A stretch of DNA of 64,000 nt. Source: Bradyrhizobium diazoefficiens (GTDB lineage: Bacteria > Pseudomonadota > Alphaproteobacteria > Rhizobiales > Xanthobacteraceae). The notes under the pieces were generated by a model. It was not told the origin of the DNA, did no database searches, and saw nothing but the letters and a program-made list of their open reading frames with translations. Shown one piece after another: positions 10,660 through 19,759 of the stretch. Location: contig NZ_CP067100.1 of NCBI RefSeq assembly GCF_016616235.1, forward strand, positions 372,001-436,000, written 5' to 3'. The position numbers were made by a program, and so were the translations under genes. Within the stretch, counting starts at the first letter, position 1. Each line of letters opens with the position of its first letter.

Positions 10660-11754
10660 ATGCAAATCTCCCCGACCCTTGCCTGGCTCGTCGATGCCGC
10701 CTCGGACAGTCCCGGGGCCGACCGCCTGCTCGCCGAGCTCGGCGCCCACCTGGTCGCCGACGGTCTGCCGCTTGCGGCAGGCTGCCTGACGCTGGAGGTG
10801 CCGCATCCGCTGATCGCAAAGCGGACCTGGTTGTGGCGTGCGGAGAACGGCCGGGTGATCGAAGCTCTCGGCTTTGCACCCGGCGGATTGGCACCGGATC
10901 CGCCCAACGATGCCGGCCGCCGCTGGCTGCGCGGCATCGCGGGCGGCGAGGTGCACGAAGACGTCGTGGGACGGCAAGACGGACCGTTGCTCGGCTGGAT
11001 CGGACCGCGGCCGTTCACATCAGGCGAAATCGCGCAACTGCGCGAGGCCGGGCGTTTCGCCGCGACGCCGCTTGCCGTGCTCGCAGCCCGCGCCACCTTG
11101 CGCGCGACGCTGGAGGCCTATCTCGGCAAGCGCAGCGCGGAGCGCGTGCTGGCGGCGCCGCTGCGGCGCGATCTCGGCGAGACCATTCAGGCCGCGCTGC
11201 TCTATGCAGACTTACGCAACTTCACGCCCCTGTCGGAAACCAGTCCGGCCGCCGATGTCATCGCCGCGCTCGATGCCTGGTTCGACCGGATCGCCGGTGC
11301 CGTTCATGCCTTTGGCGGCGAGGTGCTGAAATTCATCGGCGACGGCGTGCTCGCGATCTTTCCGGTGGTCGAGGCATCACCGCGCCACGCGTGCGATGCC
11401 GCGCTGCGTGCCGCAGGCGCAGCCGAAGCCGGGATGGCCTATCTCAACGCGGAGCGCGCCGCTCAAGGGCTGCCGGCGCTGGCGTTCGGCGCCGCGCTGC
11501 ATCTCGGCGAGATGCTGTGGGGCAATATCGGCGCCGCCAACCGGCTCGATTTCACCGCGATCGGTCCCGCCGTCAATCTCGCCAGCCGGCTCGAAGGATT
11601 GTGCAAGCCGCTTGGCCGCACCGTGCTGGTGTCGGGCGCGCTTGCCGCGGAAACGGACATGCCGCTCGTCGCACTCGGCTCGCATGCGCTGCGCGGCATT
11701 GCCGCGCCGTGCGAGGTGTTCACGCTCCGGGAGACGCAAGCTCGGAGATCGTAG
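10660..11754 (+). CDS. Class III adenylate/guanylate cyclase
   Basis: A 364-residue protein. The N-terminal half (about 1-165) has no recognised domain or membrane segment. The catalytic domain begins near residue 180 with ALLYADLRNFT, whose Asp would bind metal, then GGEVLKFIGDGVLAIF with the second metal Asp, and FTAIGPAVNLASRLE near the end. It should convert ATP (or GTP) to the cyclic nucleotide. ATG 10660 is preferred; a GTG at 10624 is possible. The stop codon TAG lies inside the palindromic repeat at 11751-11821. A Crp/Fnr gene further along need not be its partner. Confidence 0.88.
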   Translation: MQISPTLAWLVDAASDSPGADRLLAELGAHLVADGLPLAAGCLTLEVPHPLIAKRTWLWRAENGRVIEALGFAPGGLAPDPPNDAGRRWLRGIAGGEVHEDVVGRQDGPLLGWIGPRPFTSGEIAQLREAGRFAATPLAVLAARATLRATLEAYLGKRSAERVLAAPLRRDLGETIQAALLYADLRNFTPLSETSPAADVIAALDAWFDRIAGAVHAFGGEVLKFIGDGVLAIFPVVEASPRHACDAALRAAGAAEAGMAYLNAERAAQGLPALAFGAALHLGEMLWGNIGAANRLDFTAIGPAVNLASRLEGLCKPLGRTVLVSGALAAETDMPLVALGSHALRGIAAPCEVFTLRETQARRS

Positions 11755-11821
11755 CCCGCGCGAGCGAGACGACACGCGGAGCCGAAGCGGTCGCGGATGT
11801 CGCTACGCTCATCCGGGCTAC
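11751..11821. repeat. Inverted-repeat intergenic element
   Basis: A 71-base element starting GTAGCCCG and ending ATCCGGGCTAC, with partly self-complementary inner parts. It overlaps the stop codon of the cyclase gene and lies between two convergent genes. It resembles small dispersed palindromes frequent in Bradyrhizobium intergenic DNA. Confidence 0.6.
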
Positions 11822-11829
11822 CGCAGCTC

Positions 11830-12243
11830 CTACAACCCGCCCATCTTGCAAACCAGCTTCCACTCCTCGGCCGTCACCGGCTGCACCGAGAGGCGCGAAT
11901 ATTTCACTAGCGCCATGTCCGCGAGTTTCTTCTCGGCCTTGATCGCGGCCATCGTCACCGGCGTCTTCAGCGGCTTGTCGGACTTGATGTCGACGCAGAC
12001 GAATTTTCCGGTCTTGTCGGTCGGATCGGGATAGGCCTCCTTGATGACCTCAGCGATGCCGACGATCTCCTTGCCCTCGTTGGAATGATAGAAGAACGCC
12101 TTATCGCCCTTCTTCATGGCCACGAGGTTCTGGCGCGCGGTGAAATTGCGCACGCCGGTCCAGGCCTCGCCTTTCGCGCCCTTCGCCACCTGCTGGTCCC
12201 AGGACCACACCGAAGGTTCGGATTTCACCAGCCAGTACGCCAT
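11830..12243 (-). CDS. EVE domain protein
   Basis: A 137-residue single EVE (PUA-like) domain: AYWLVKSEPSVWSWDQQ at the start, WTGVRNFTARQNL, a GDKAFFYHSN segment and IVGIAEVIKEAYPD. EVE domains bind modified bases in nucleic acids. Two ATGs are available. The one at 12249 overlaps the gpsA TGA, but the AGAGGA ribosome site is spaced properly only for the ATG at 12243, which is chosen. The gene follows gpsA in a tsaD-gpsA-EVE run on the minus strand. Confidence 0.9.
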   Translation of the reverse strand: MAYWLVKSEPSVWSWDQQVAKGAKGEAWTGVRNFTARQNLVAMKKGDKAFFYHSNEGKEIVGIAEVIKEAYPDPTDKTGKFVCVDIKSDKPLKTPVTMAAIKAEKKLADMALVKYSRLSVQPVTAEEWKLVCKMGGL

Positions 12244-12245
12244 GT

Positions 12246-13226
12246 TCATTCCTCTGCCTTGAGCGGGCGCGTCAACAGCCCCGAGATCGCGGCGTCGATC
12301 GTGCTTCGGCCGCTCAGGATCGCCGCGACCGCCTCTGATACCGGCATCTCGATCTTTTGCGAAGCTGCCAGCTCGATCAGCACCGGGGCTGTGAACTCGC
12401 CTTCAGCAAGCTTACCGGCGGGCGGCTGCTCGCCGCGCCCGAGCGCAAGGCCCAGCGCAAAATTGCGCGATTGCAGACTTGCGCAGGTCAGGATCAGATC
12501 GCCGAGGCCGGACAGGCCGGTGAGCGTCTCGCTGCGCGCGCCGAGGGCGCGGCCGAGCCGCGTGAGTTCGGCAAAGCCGCGGGTCGTCAGGGCGGCCTGG
12601 GCGGAGGCGCCAAGCTTGCGCCCGACCGCGATGCCAACCGCAATCGCCAGCACGTTCTTGGCGGCGCCGCCGATCTCGACGCCGCGGATGTCGGTAGAGT
12701 GATAGGGACGGAAGGTCGGCGAGCCCAGCGCCAGCACCAGCGCGCTTGCCAAGGCTTCGTCCTTCGCCGCCAGCGTCACCGCGGTCGGCAGGCCGCGGGC
12801 GACGTCTTCGGCAAAGCTCGGGCCCGACAGGATTGCCGGCTGCGCGTGCGGCGCGGCCTCTGCGATGATGTCGGTCATGAATTTGTGGGTGCCGTGCTCG
12901 ATGCCCTTGGCGCAGGCGATGACCGGCACCGGCTTTGCCAGATGCGAAGCCAGCATGTTGACCGCGCCGCGCAGATGCTGCGCCGGGGTCGCGATCAGGA
13001 TCATGTCGGCACGTGCGGCCTCGGCGAGCTGGTGCGTGACGATGATCTCCGGCGCCAGCCGCATGCCGGGCAGCCGCGGATTGTCGCGGGTCGATGCGAT
13101 CCGTGCCGCATGCTCGGCATTGCGTGCCCACAGCGTCACGTTCCGCCCGGCGCGCGCGGCCACAGTCGCGAGCGCCGTGCCCCAGGCACCCGCCCCGATC
13201 ACTGCGACGGACTGGAACGCGGTCAT
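12246..13226 (-). CDS. gpsA: Glycerol-3-phosphate dehydrogenase [NAD(P)+]
   Basis: A 326-residue cytosolic dehydrogenase that makes sn-glycerol 3-phosphate from dihydroxyacetone phosphate for phospholipid synthesis. The N-terminal dinucleotide-binding loop is [14 protein letters not shown], and the C-terminal half carries [12 protein letters not shown] and the KLAEGEFT region of the family. The start is two bases after the tsaD stop, and its own stop overlaps the next gene, so the three form one operon. A longer open frame upstream lies inside tsaD and was not used. Confidence 0.97.
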   Translation of the reverse strand: MTAFQSVAVIGAGAWGTALATVAARAGRNVTLWARNAEHAARIASTRDNPRLPGMRLAPEIIVTHQLAEAARADMILIATPAQHLRGAVNMLASHLAKPVPVIACAKGIEHGTHKFMTDIIAEAAPHAQPAILSGPSFAEDVARGLPTAVTLAAKDEALASALVLALGSPTFRPYHSTDIRGVEIGGAAKNVLAIAVGIAVGRKLGASAQAALTTRGFAELTRLGRALGARSETLTGLSGLGDLILTCASLQSRNFALGLALGRGEQPPAGKLAEGEFTAPVLIELAASQKIEMPVSEAVAAILSGRSTIDAAISGLLTRPLKAEE

Positions 13227-13228
13227 GG

Positions 13229-14320
13229 CTAATATCCCGCCCGTGTCTTGCCGTAACCCGCCGGTGCCGTCGCGTTCGCATCCAGCAGCCAACGCGCGCG
13301 CGGCTGGGCTTCCATCGTGTCGGTCAGGCCGAGCGCGAGGCGCTCGGCGCCGGCCCAGGCGATCATCGCGCCGTTGTCGGTGCAGAGCGCGGGCGGCGGC
13401 ATGATCAGCTGCGTTCCGGCCTGCTGCGCGACATCGTGCAGGGCGCCGCGGATCGCCTGATTGGCGGCGACGCCGCCGGCCGCCACGAGCGCGCGCGGCG
13501 CACCGAACTGCTCGCGGAAGAGCTTCAGGCCGACGCTCAAGCGGTCGGCGGTCGAGTCGAGCACAGCGGCCTGGAAGCTGGCGCAGAGGTCGCTGATGTC
13601 CTGCGGCGTGATTTCGGCCAGCCGGCTCGCCTCGGTCCTCACCGCCGTCTTCAATCCCGACAGCGAGAAATTGGCGTCGGGACGTCCCTGCATCGGCCTT
13701 GGAAACGCAAAGCGCGTTGCATCGCCGTTCGCCGCCGCACGCTCGACCTGCGGGCCGCCGGGATAGGGCAGGCCCAGCATCTTCGCGACCTTGTCGAAGG
13801 CCTCGCCGATCGCGTCGTCGACGGTGGTGCCGAGCCGCACATACTGGCCGACGCCGGTGATGGCGACGATCTGGGTATGGCCGCCCGAGGCGAGAAAGAG
13901 GCAGTAGGGAAAATCGATCCCATCGGTGAGGCGCGGCGTCAGCGCATGCGCCTCCAGATGGTTCACCGCGACCAGCGGCGTGTCGTGCACCATCGCGATC
14001 GCCTTCGCGGTGGTGAGCCCGACGATGACCCCGCCGATCAGCCCCGGTCCCGCGGCCGCTGCCACGCCGTCGAGCTCGGCGAAGCCGATGCCGGCGTCGC
14101 TCATGGCGCGGTCGATGATGCCGTCGAGCAGGTCGACATGCGCGCGAGCGGCGATCTCCGGCACGACGCCGCCGAAGCGGGCGTGCTCCTCGACCTGCGA
14201 GCGCACGATGTTGGACAGGATCTTGCCGGTACCGTCAGGCGCGCGCGCGATCACGGCCGCGGCGGTCTCGTCGCAGGTGGTTTCGATGCCCAGTACCAGC
14301 ATTGGCGAATTGTTATCCAA
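13229..14320 (-). CDS. tsaD: tRNA N6-adenosine threonylcarbamoyltransferase
   Basis: A 363-residue ASKHA-fold protein of the Kae1/TsaD family, which transfers the threonylcarbamoyl group to A37 of ANN-decoding tRNAs with TsaB and TsaE. Signatures are [14 protein letters not shown], the metal-binding HARAHVD-like segment ([13 protein letters not shown]), [20 protein letters not shown] and the C-terminal [12 protein letters not shown]. It opens the tsaD-gpsA-EVE operon and is divergent from hemD. Confidence 0.97.
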   Translation of the reverse strand: MDNNSPMLVLGIETTCDETAAAVIARAPDGTGKILSNIVRSQVEEHARFGGVVPEIAARAHVDLLDGIIDRAMSDAGIGFAELDGVAAAAGPGLIGGVIVGLTTAKAIAMVHDTPLVAVNHLEAHALTPRLTDGIDFPYCLFLASGGHTQIVAITGVGQYVRLGTTVDDAIGEAFDKVAKMLGLPYPGGPQVERAAANGDATRFAFPRPMQGRPDANFSLSGLKTAVRTEASRLAEITPQDISDLCASFQAAVLDSTADRLSVGLKLFREQFGAPRALVAAGGVAANQAIRGALHDVAQQAGTQLIMPPPALCTDNGAMIAWAGAERLALGLTDTMEAQPRARWLLDANATAPAGYGKTRAGY

Positions 14321-14444
14321 TTTGCGCCCTTGCGCTCATCCGGAAAGCAGAGTTCTGGTAACGCGGTAGCATTCCGGGGTCGGCTTGCGCAATCGTCACG
14401 CGCAGCCATCCTCGTCAATGCGCCGTGGTTCGGGAACACCAGCG

Positions 14445-15191
14445 ATGTCCATTCTTGTCACACGGCCGGATCCCGACAACGAGGAGACCGCGGACAATTT
14501 GCGCGCGCGGGGACATGCGGTGCTGCTCGCGCCGGTGCTCAAGTTCGAACCGGTGGCGTTCCATGACGAGAGCGAGGTGGGTTATGGCGCCGTCATCGTG
14601 ACATCCGCCAATGCGATCCGTGCCGTCGCGCCGCAATTGCGCGACCTTGGCCTATTGGAGCTGCCGCTGTTTGCGGTCGGCGAGCACACCGCCAACGTGG
14701 CGCGCGATGCTGGCTTCACGGAGGTGATCGTCGCCGGCGGCGATGCCGCGTCCTTGCGCGACAAGGTGGTGCAGAGTGCGCGCGACAAATTGCTGAAGAC
14801 AAAAAGCACGCTGCTTTATCTCGCGGGTGCGGATCTGTCGCGTGATCTCGGTGGCGAGCTCGGCGCGGAGGGCTTTAGCGTGGTCACGCAGACGGCCTAT
14901 CGCATGGCACCGATCAAGATTTTCCCGCGCGAGGTCTGCGAGGGCTTTGCCGCCCACGGGATCGAGGCGGTGCTGCATTACTCCCGGCGCAGCGCGCGGG
15001 CGTTCCTGGATGCGGCGCGGAACGAAGGCGTCGAAATTTCGGCGCTGGCGATCCCGCAATGCTGCCTGTCCGAGAACGTGGCCGCGGTGCTGCGCGATGC
15101 GGGTGCGTCGCAGGTTCTGGTTGCTGCGACGCCGGACGAAAATGCCTTATTTGAAACCTTGGAGCGTGCTTTGCGCACCCGTTTGGCGTAA
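14445..15191 (+). CDS. hemD: Uroporphyrinogen-III synthase
   Basis: A 248-residue protein of the HemD family, which closes hydroxymethylbilane to uroporphyrinogen III. It starts MSILVTRPDPDNEETADNLR, typical of the family, and has two Rossmann-like halves with YGAVIVTSANAIRA and LYLAGADLSRDL. Sequence similarity in HemD is always weak, but the position before Mic60 and hemY supports it. The ATG at 14445 begins the family N-terminus; the open frame extends 20 codons further without similarity. hemC, often found just upstream in related genomes, is not present. Confidence 0.88.
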   Translation: MSILVTRPDPDNEETADNLRARGHAVLLAPVLKFEPVAFHDESEVGYGAVIVTSANAIRAVAPQLRDLGLLELPLFAVGEHTANVARDAGFTEVIVAGGDAASLRDKVVQSARDKLLKTKSTLLYLAGADLSRDLGGELGAEGFSVVTQTAYRMAPIKIFPREVCEGFAAHGIEAVLHYSRRSARAFLDAARNEGVEISALAIPQCCLSENVAAVLRDAGASQVLVAATPDENALFETLERALRTRLA

Positions 15192-15255
15192 GAGGTCGGG
15201 CCGAATCCGACGCAATCGGGTCCGCTCTGGTATGGAAGTGTGAGGAACCGTCACG

Positions 15256-16467
15256 ATGGCCGACGACAAGCCTGAAGATACAGGATTGGCTCCCGAGTCC
15301 GGCCGTGCCAAGCGCACCCCGCCGACCATCGACCTTGAGGCGACTGACGTCTCGACCCAGCCGCAGGATGTGGCGAGTGAGCCCGAGGCTGAACCGGCGC
15401 CGGAGCACGCCGAGCCCGAGCAGGCAAAATCTGAGCTGGCGCACACTGAGGCGGAAGCCGCGGTCGCGTCCGCTTCCCCCTCGCCGCCGATTTCGCCCTG
15501 GGTCATTGCGCCGTTCTCTGGTGCTGTCGCCGCTGCACTCGTGATCGCGGTCGGCTGGCTGCTGGGCTGGCCCGCCGTGCAGGCGCCGCCCGCTGCGCCG
15601 CAAGTGACGAGCGCGACCGTCGATGCGCTCTCGGGTCGTGTTGCCGCGGTCGAAGCGAAGGCAGGCAAGCCCGCCGCCGATCCGGCCCTGGTGGCGCGGA
15701 TCGACGCGCTGGAAAAATCTGCAGGCACTTTGCGTAGCGACATCGCCAATCTGCACGCCCAGTTCGACAAGACCGCGAGCGCGATGAACGACGCCAAATC
15801 TGCGCCTAGCACTGCCGGGGCCGATCTTGCCGCGCTCAACGAGCGCATCACGCAGCTCGAGCGCGCCAGCAGGACCGAACGGGCCGAGCTCGCGCAGCAA
15901 GGCGAGAAGATCGCCGATGCCAAGGCGCTGGACGACAAGCCGCTGCGCTACGTCGTGGCGGCGGCCCTGCTCGATGTCGCCGTTCGTCACGGTGATCCCT
16001 ATCAGTCGCAGCTGTCCGCAGCGCGATCGCTCACCGCCAAGCCCGACATGCTGAAGCCGCTCGACACTTTTGCAGCGACAGGCATCCCGACGCCGGTCGC
16101 GCTGAGCCGCGAGCTGCTCAACATCGTGCCAAAGCTCTCGCCGCCGGCGGAGGCGCCGGCCGCCAGTGCCGGTATCGTCGAGCGCCTCCAGGCCGGAGCA
16201 TCGAAGCTGGTCCGCATCGAGCGCACCGACGGGGTCGGCAACGATCGCGGCGCGATCGTTGCGCGGGTCACGGCCGCGGCGCTCCGCAACGATTTCGTCG
16301 AGGCGCGGCGCGAGCTGAAGACGCTGGCTGAAGCCGATCGTGCGCCGGCACAGGCTTGGCTCGACAAGACCGATGCGCGCGACGCCGCGCTCGCGGCCTC
16401 ACGCAAATTCGCTGACGACGCCATGGCGGATCTCGCCAAATCTGGTCCGGGCAAGCCTGCTCAATAA
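15256..16467 (+). CDS. Mic60 (mitofilin-like) inner-membrane protein
   Basis: A 403-residue protein: an acidic, Pro/Ala-rich cytoplasmic N-terminus (1-79), one membrane helix at about 82-105, a periplasmic coiled-coil region (about 120-225), and a C-terminal helical mitofilin domain. This is the architecture of alphaproteobacterial Mic60 (COG4223), the homologue of mitochondrial mitofilin, which helps shape inner-membrane contacts. Its location between hemD and hemY is the characteristic context of this gene in alphaproteobacteria. An RBS-like GAGGAACCG precedes the ATG. Confidence 0.88.
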   Translation: MADDKPEDTGLAPESGRAKRTPPTIDLEATDVSTQPQDVASEPEAEPAPEHAEPEQAKSELAHTEAEAAVASASPSPPISPWVIAPFSGAVAAALVIAVGWLLGWPAVQAPPAAPQVTSATVDALSGRVAAVEAKAGKPAADPALVARIDALEKSAGTLRSDIANLHAQFDKTASAMNDAKSAPSTAGADLAALNERITQLERASRTERAELAQQGEKIADAKALDDKPLRYVVAAALLDVAVRHGDPYQSQLSAARSLTAKPDMLKPLDTFAATGIPTPVALSRELLNIVPKLSPPAEAPAASAGIVERLQAGASKLVRIERTDGVGNDRGAIVARVTAAALRNDFVEARRELKTLAEADRAPAQAWLDKTDARDAALAASRKFADDAMADLAKSGPGKPAQ

Positions 16468-16502
16468 GGTTCGCGCAACAATCGGCGCGTATAGGGATCG
16501 CC

Positions 16503-18293
16503 ATGCTTCGCATCGTCCTCTTCCTCGTCCTGATTGCGCTGGCAGCGGCCGGCGCGGCCTGGGTTGCCGACCAGCCCGGCGATCTCGTCCTGACCGCGGG
16601 CGGTTTCCGCGCTACAACGACGCTGCCGCGGTTTGTGTTCTTGCTTGGCGTCTTCGCCGCAGCGGTCGTGCTGGTCTGGAGCATCCTGACGATGATCTGG
16701 CGCGCGCCGGGACGCCTGCGCCGCCGCAGCCGTGAAAAGCGTCACGCGCGCGGCCGCCACGCCATCACCCACGGCCTGCTCGCGATCGGCCATGGCGACA
16801 TTGGCCTTGCCCGCCGTCACGCCGAATCGGCGCGGCGGCTTGCCCCGAACGATCCGCTCGCGCTGCTGCTGCACGCGCAGTCGGCCCAGCTCGAAGGCGA
16901 TCGCGACGAGGCCCAGCGCGTCTTCCGCGCTATGGCCGAGCGCGAGGATACGCGCCTGCTCGGCCTGCGCGGCCTGTTCATCGAGGCGCAGCGCGCCGAC
17001 GATGCGGTCGGCGCCGTCATGATCGCGGAGGAGGCGCTCGAGCTGTCGCCGTCCTCGACCTGGGCTTCGCATGCGGTGCTCGGTTTCCGCTGCGCCCGCG
17101 GCGACTGGAGCGGCGCGCTCGCGATCCTCGATTCAAATCTGTCCGCGGGTCTGATTGACAAGTCGGCCTACCGCCGGCAGCGGGGCGTGCTGCTCACCGC
17201 GCGCGCGCTGGAACTGGAGACCATGGACCGCGATCTCGCGCGCGAGAGCGTGATGGAGGCGGTCAAGCTGGCGCCAACCCTGGTGCCGGCCGCCGTGCTC
17301 GCCGCGAAGTTCGAGAGCGAGGCGCATCAGGTGCGCCGCGCCATGAAGCTGGTCGAGGCCGCCTGGCTCGCCAATCCGCATCCTGACCTCGCCGACGCTT
17401 ACGCGCATGTGAAGCTGGGCGATTCCGCGCGGCAGCGCTTGCAGCGGGTCGAGACGCTTGCGGCGAAAACGCCTGCCGACAGGCCCGGCCATATCGAGGG
17501 CCAGCTCGCCATCGCGCGCGCCGCGATCGACGCGTCCGAGTTTGCCCGCGCGCGCGAGGTGCTCGCGCCCTACGTCAACGACCCCACTCAGCGTGTGGCG
17601 CTGCTGATGGCCGAGCTCGAGCGCACCGAGCATGGCGACGGCGGCCGCGCCCGCGCCTGGACCTTGCGCGCGGTGCGTGCCCGCCACGACCCAGCCTGGA
17701 CTGCGGATGGCTATGTCAGCGAGCGCTGGCGTCCGGTCTCGCCGGTCACCGGCCGCCTCGACGCCTTCCAGTGGCAAACGCCGGTCGCGAGCCTTCCCTC
17801 CGACAAGGGCGCCACGATCGAATCCTCGGCCTTCGAGGAGGCCATGCTGGCCGCCCCGCCGCCGAAGCGGGTGACGGCGGCGCCGGCCGAAAGCCCGGTG
17901 GAACCGCCCGCCGCCCCGGTTCCGGCGCCGGCCGCCCAGGATAATTCGCCCCCTGAAGCCAAGGAAGTCGTCAAGGAAACGCCTAAGGAGGCGCCCAAGG
18001 ACGTCGCCAAGGATGAGCCGGCGGTCCCGCCCGCGGAGCCGGTCAAGCCGGCCGACACCGCCGAAGCATCGCCGGTTGCGGAAACGCCGGTGTTCCGGAC
18101 CCGGGCCGACCTTGGCAAGCCTGCGCCAGTGCCGATCCAGGCCGTCATCCCGATTGTCCGCGCCCCTGATGATCCCGGGGTCGATGACGAGGGGCCGAGC
18201 GATGAATTTACGGAACAAATCGGCACGCCCCGGGCCCACGCAAAGGCCCAGGCCGGCGGCTGGCGCGGATTCTGGTCCCGCTGGGGCGCGTGA
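16503..18293 (+). CDS. hemY: HemY-type membrane protein with TPR-like repeats
   Basis: A 596-residue protein with membrane helices at about 4-22 and 42-63, then a helical TPR-like region (about 85-400) rich in Arg/Ala pairs such as RRHAESARRLAPNDPLALLL. A long Pro/Ala/Lys-rich low-complexity tail follows (about 450-590). This matches the HemY N-terminal family found after hemD in many Proteobacteria; its exact biochemical role is not settled, and it is not protoporphyrinogen oxidase despite sharing the name with the Bacillus enzyme. It follows Mic60 by 35 bases and closes the operon. The tail varies freely in length among relatives. Confidence 0.88.
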   Translation: MLRIVLFLVLIALAAAGAAWVADQPGDLVLTAGGFRATTTLPRFVFLLGVFAAAVVLVWSILTMIWRAPGRLRRRSREKRHARGRHAITHGLLAIGHGDIGLARRHAESARRLAPNDPLALLLHAQSAQLEGDRDEAQRVFRAMAEREDTRLLGLRGLFIEAQRADDAVGAVMIAEEALELSPSSTWASHAVLGFRCARGDWSGALAILDSNLSAGLIDKSAYRRQRGVLLTARALELETMDRDLARESVMEAVKLAPTLVPAAVLAAKFESEAHQVRRAMKLVEAAWLANPHPDLADAYAHVKLGDSARQRLQRVETLAAKTPADRPGHIEGQLAIARAAIDASEFARAREVLAPYVNDPTQRVALLMAELERTEHGDGGRARAWTLRAVRARHDPAWTADGYVSERWRPVSPVTGRLDAFQWQTPVASLPSDKGATIESSAFEEAMLAAPPPKRVTAAPAESPVEPPAAPVPAPAAQDNSPPEAKEVVKETPKEAPKDVAKDEPAVPPAEPVKPADTAEASPVAETPVFRTRADLGKPAPVPIQAVIPIVRAPDDPGVDDEGPSDEFTEQIGTPRAHAKAQAGGWRGFWSRWGA

Positions 18294-18393
18294 GGCGCAT
18301 TTCGCCTCCGGCTTGTTCTTGCCAATTCGGGCCATGCCCGATATCAGGAGCGCGCGTATCGGGACCAGCATCGCCTGCGTCCCGGCAGGGTTC

Positions 18394-18469
18394 GCCGCAA
18401 TAGCTCAGTCGGTAGAGCACGTCATTCGTAATGACGGGGTCGGGGGTTCGAATCCCTCTTGCGGCACCA
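18394..18469 (+). tRNA. tRNA-Thr(CGT), target of the integrated element
   Basis: A complete 76-nt cloverleaf with encoded CCA. Acceptor GCCGCAA/TTGCGGC, D-stem GCTC/GAGC, anticodon stem CGTCA/TGACG with loop TTCGTAA (anticodon CGT), T-arm GGGGG-TTCGAAT-CCCTC (one G-T-type pairing), discriminator A. Its 3' 45 bases lie in the 47-bp repeat that recurs at 36258-36304, so it is the attachment gene of the element to its right and was left intact by the insertion. Confidence 0.96.
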
Positions 18470-18471
18470 GC
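18425..18471. repeat. attL, 47-bp direct repeat at the tRNA-Thr 3' end
   Basis: The sequence from TTCGTAATGACGG to GCGGCACCAGC is identical, base for base over 47 positions, to 36258-36304. It covers the anticodon loop to just past the CCA. This is the classic footprint of a tyrosine integrase that uses a tRNA 3' end, and the integrase gene lies next to the other copy. Confidence 0.95.
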
Positions 18472-18778
18472 ACTTAGCTGACGTCGGTACGGCCCTTAAA
18501 TGCGCTGGGGTAGGTCCGGGGTAGGCGCTGATCGCGGCTAAGCGCACTAGACAAACCGTCTCGACCGCGATCTAACAAAGCCAATTCGCGCGCCCCGCCC
18601 TCCTAGTGCTCGCCGTAAGCCTCAGATTTAAGAGGCCGCTACGTCGAGATGCCGGTTTAGCCGGTAAGTGGCGATCAGGGCCGCGCGGCGCCTCCCGAGA
18701 TGCCGCTCCCCCTCGGCACGGGACCAAGGCCAGAGCACATGCAAGGCAAGGGCAACTCCGAACTCGGAGCCCATTGCT
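18470..18778. other. Left-end non-coding region of the element
   Basis: About 310 bases without a supported gene. It holds the left copy of the 18-bp arm-like repeat (18508-18525) and a short hairpin GCCTC/GAGGC near 18617-18634. It probably contains the integrase or excisionase binding zone and the promoter of the AlpA-like gene. Confidence 0.5.
18508..18525 (+). repeat. Arm-type repeat, left copy
   Basis: GGGTAGGTCCGGGGTAGG, identical to 36107-36124 near the other end of the element. Each copy is itself two direct GGGTAGG units. The position, 37 bases inside attL, fits an integrase arm-binding site. Confidence 0.6.
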
Positions 18779-19024
18779 ATGTCCGAAGAACTCTATCTGA
18801 AGAGCGCTCAAGTCCGTGCCCGCTACGGCGGGGCGTCTGACATGTGGATCATTCGCCGCATGCGAGATGATGGCTTCCCCGAACCCGCCTATTTCGGTGG
18901 CCAGCGTTTTTGGCGCGAGCGCGATCTCGTTATGTGGGAAAAGCAACGGATCAAAGCACCTAAAGAACGCGCGACACATGACATGCGCCGCGTGCGAGCC
19001 GCTAAGAAGGCGGTGCACTCATGA
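18779..19024 (+). CDS. AlpA-like / excisionase-type HTH protein
   Basis: An 81-residue basic protein. It starts MSEELYLKSAQVRARYGG, with a MerR-type helix-turn-helix pattern over residues 6-40 and the conserved FPEPAYFGGQRFWRERDL ending of AlpA-family regulators. AlpA proteins act as transcription activators or excisionases of P4-like elements. It sits at the left end, opposite the integrase, and its TGA overlaps the next ATG by four bases. Whether it works as an excisionase or as an activator cannot be decided from the sequence. Confidence 0.75.
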   Translation: MSEELYLKSAQVRARYGGASDMWIIRRMRDDGFPEPAYFGGQRFWRERDLVMWEKQRIKAPKERATHDMRRVRAAKKAVHS

Positions 19025-19392
19025 GCGCCCGTCTCCTGACCGCCAACACCATTCGAAACGCCGCGCTGGACGTGATCGATCGCACCGGTATCGACTGCAT
19101 CACGACCGCTGGAAAGCGAGGGAGACTCATCCGCATCCCGACGAAGTCAGCAACCGTTAACGGGCTAAAAATCTCCTATCGGCAGCTGCTCTATGGCCGC
19201 GACCTTCTCGAAATATGGGATGGCCCGAAGGTCTTCAACGTGCAGGGCGACGCTAACGGCCGATTGAACATTGTGTCGTTTCGTCGAGGCGCGTGGGAAA
19301 GAAACTCTACACGCCTGCATCTGAATCGATCGACGATGCGTTCGTTGAGGCGGATTTTCGACCATCTGCCATCGCCGAATTCACGGAGCTGA
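19021..19392 (+). CDS. Hypothetical protein coupled to the AlpA-like gene
   Basis: A 123-residue basic protein of no recognised family, with no signal peptide or membrane helix. Its ATG overlaps the stop of the AlpA-like gene (ATGA), which supports it as a real, translationally coupled gene. The C-terminus is rich in Arg and Ser (TRLHLNRSTMRSLRRI). The pattern of short strands suggests a small globular fold. No function can be proposed beyond co-expression with the regulator. Confidence 0.6.
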   Translation: MSARLLTANTIRNAALDVIDRTGIDCITTAGKRGRLIRIPTKSATVNGLKISYRQLLYGRDLLEIWDGPKVFNVQGDANGRLNIVSFRRGAWERNSTRLHLNRSTMRSLRRIFDHLPSPNSRS

Positions 19393-19506
19393 TGTTGAGC
19401 GCCGCCAAGCAGTCGCCATAGGTACTGTACCGGGGGCCGACCCGTACTTCTTTAGTTGGGCCGGCTTTCACTTGACTGCGTATCGCGCTGCTCTACGTTG
19501 GCGGGC

Positions 19507-19746
19507 ATGGGCCAAGCCGATAGAGCGGTGCGCGAGCGCCGCATTCAACAGATCGCTGGTGAGATCGAGCGCCAAGGCGGCGATAGCGACGCCTTTGCCG
19601 CAGAATACCTTCGTGCCATGATCGCTCAGTCGCCGCGCCAAGGCGAGCGTACTATACGGGCGCTTGCTGCGGAGGTTGAGGCGTGGCGCCGCGCCCGTCG
19701 CACCGCGCGGCGGCACTTTTCTGGCTGGGCGCCGATTAAGCGATGA
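19507..19746 (+). CDS. Small charged helical hypothetical protein
   Basis: A 79-residue, Arg/Ala/Glu-rich protein predicted to be mostly helical (MGQADRAVRERRIQQIAGEI at the start). It ends 13 bases before the GTG start of the ParA-like gene, so it may be the first gene of that operon. No family is recognised. A longer frame upstream was rejected because the ATG at 19507 begins the coding-like part. Confidence 0.5.
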   Translation: MGQADRAVRERRIQQIAGEIERQGGDSDAFAAEYLRAMIAQSPRQGERTIRALAAEVEAWRRARRTARRHFSGWAPIKR

Positions 19747-19759
19747 AGGTCCAGCGGAC

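Noticed and set aside
13094..14566. Plus-strand frame of 490 codons over gpsA-tsaD and the hemD start
   Set aside because: It runs opposite two certain genes and has shadow composition; I also checked it for a HemC remnant and found none.
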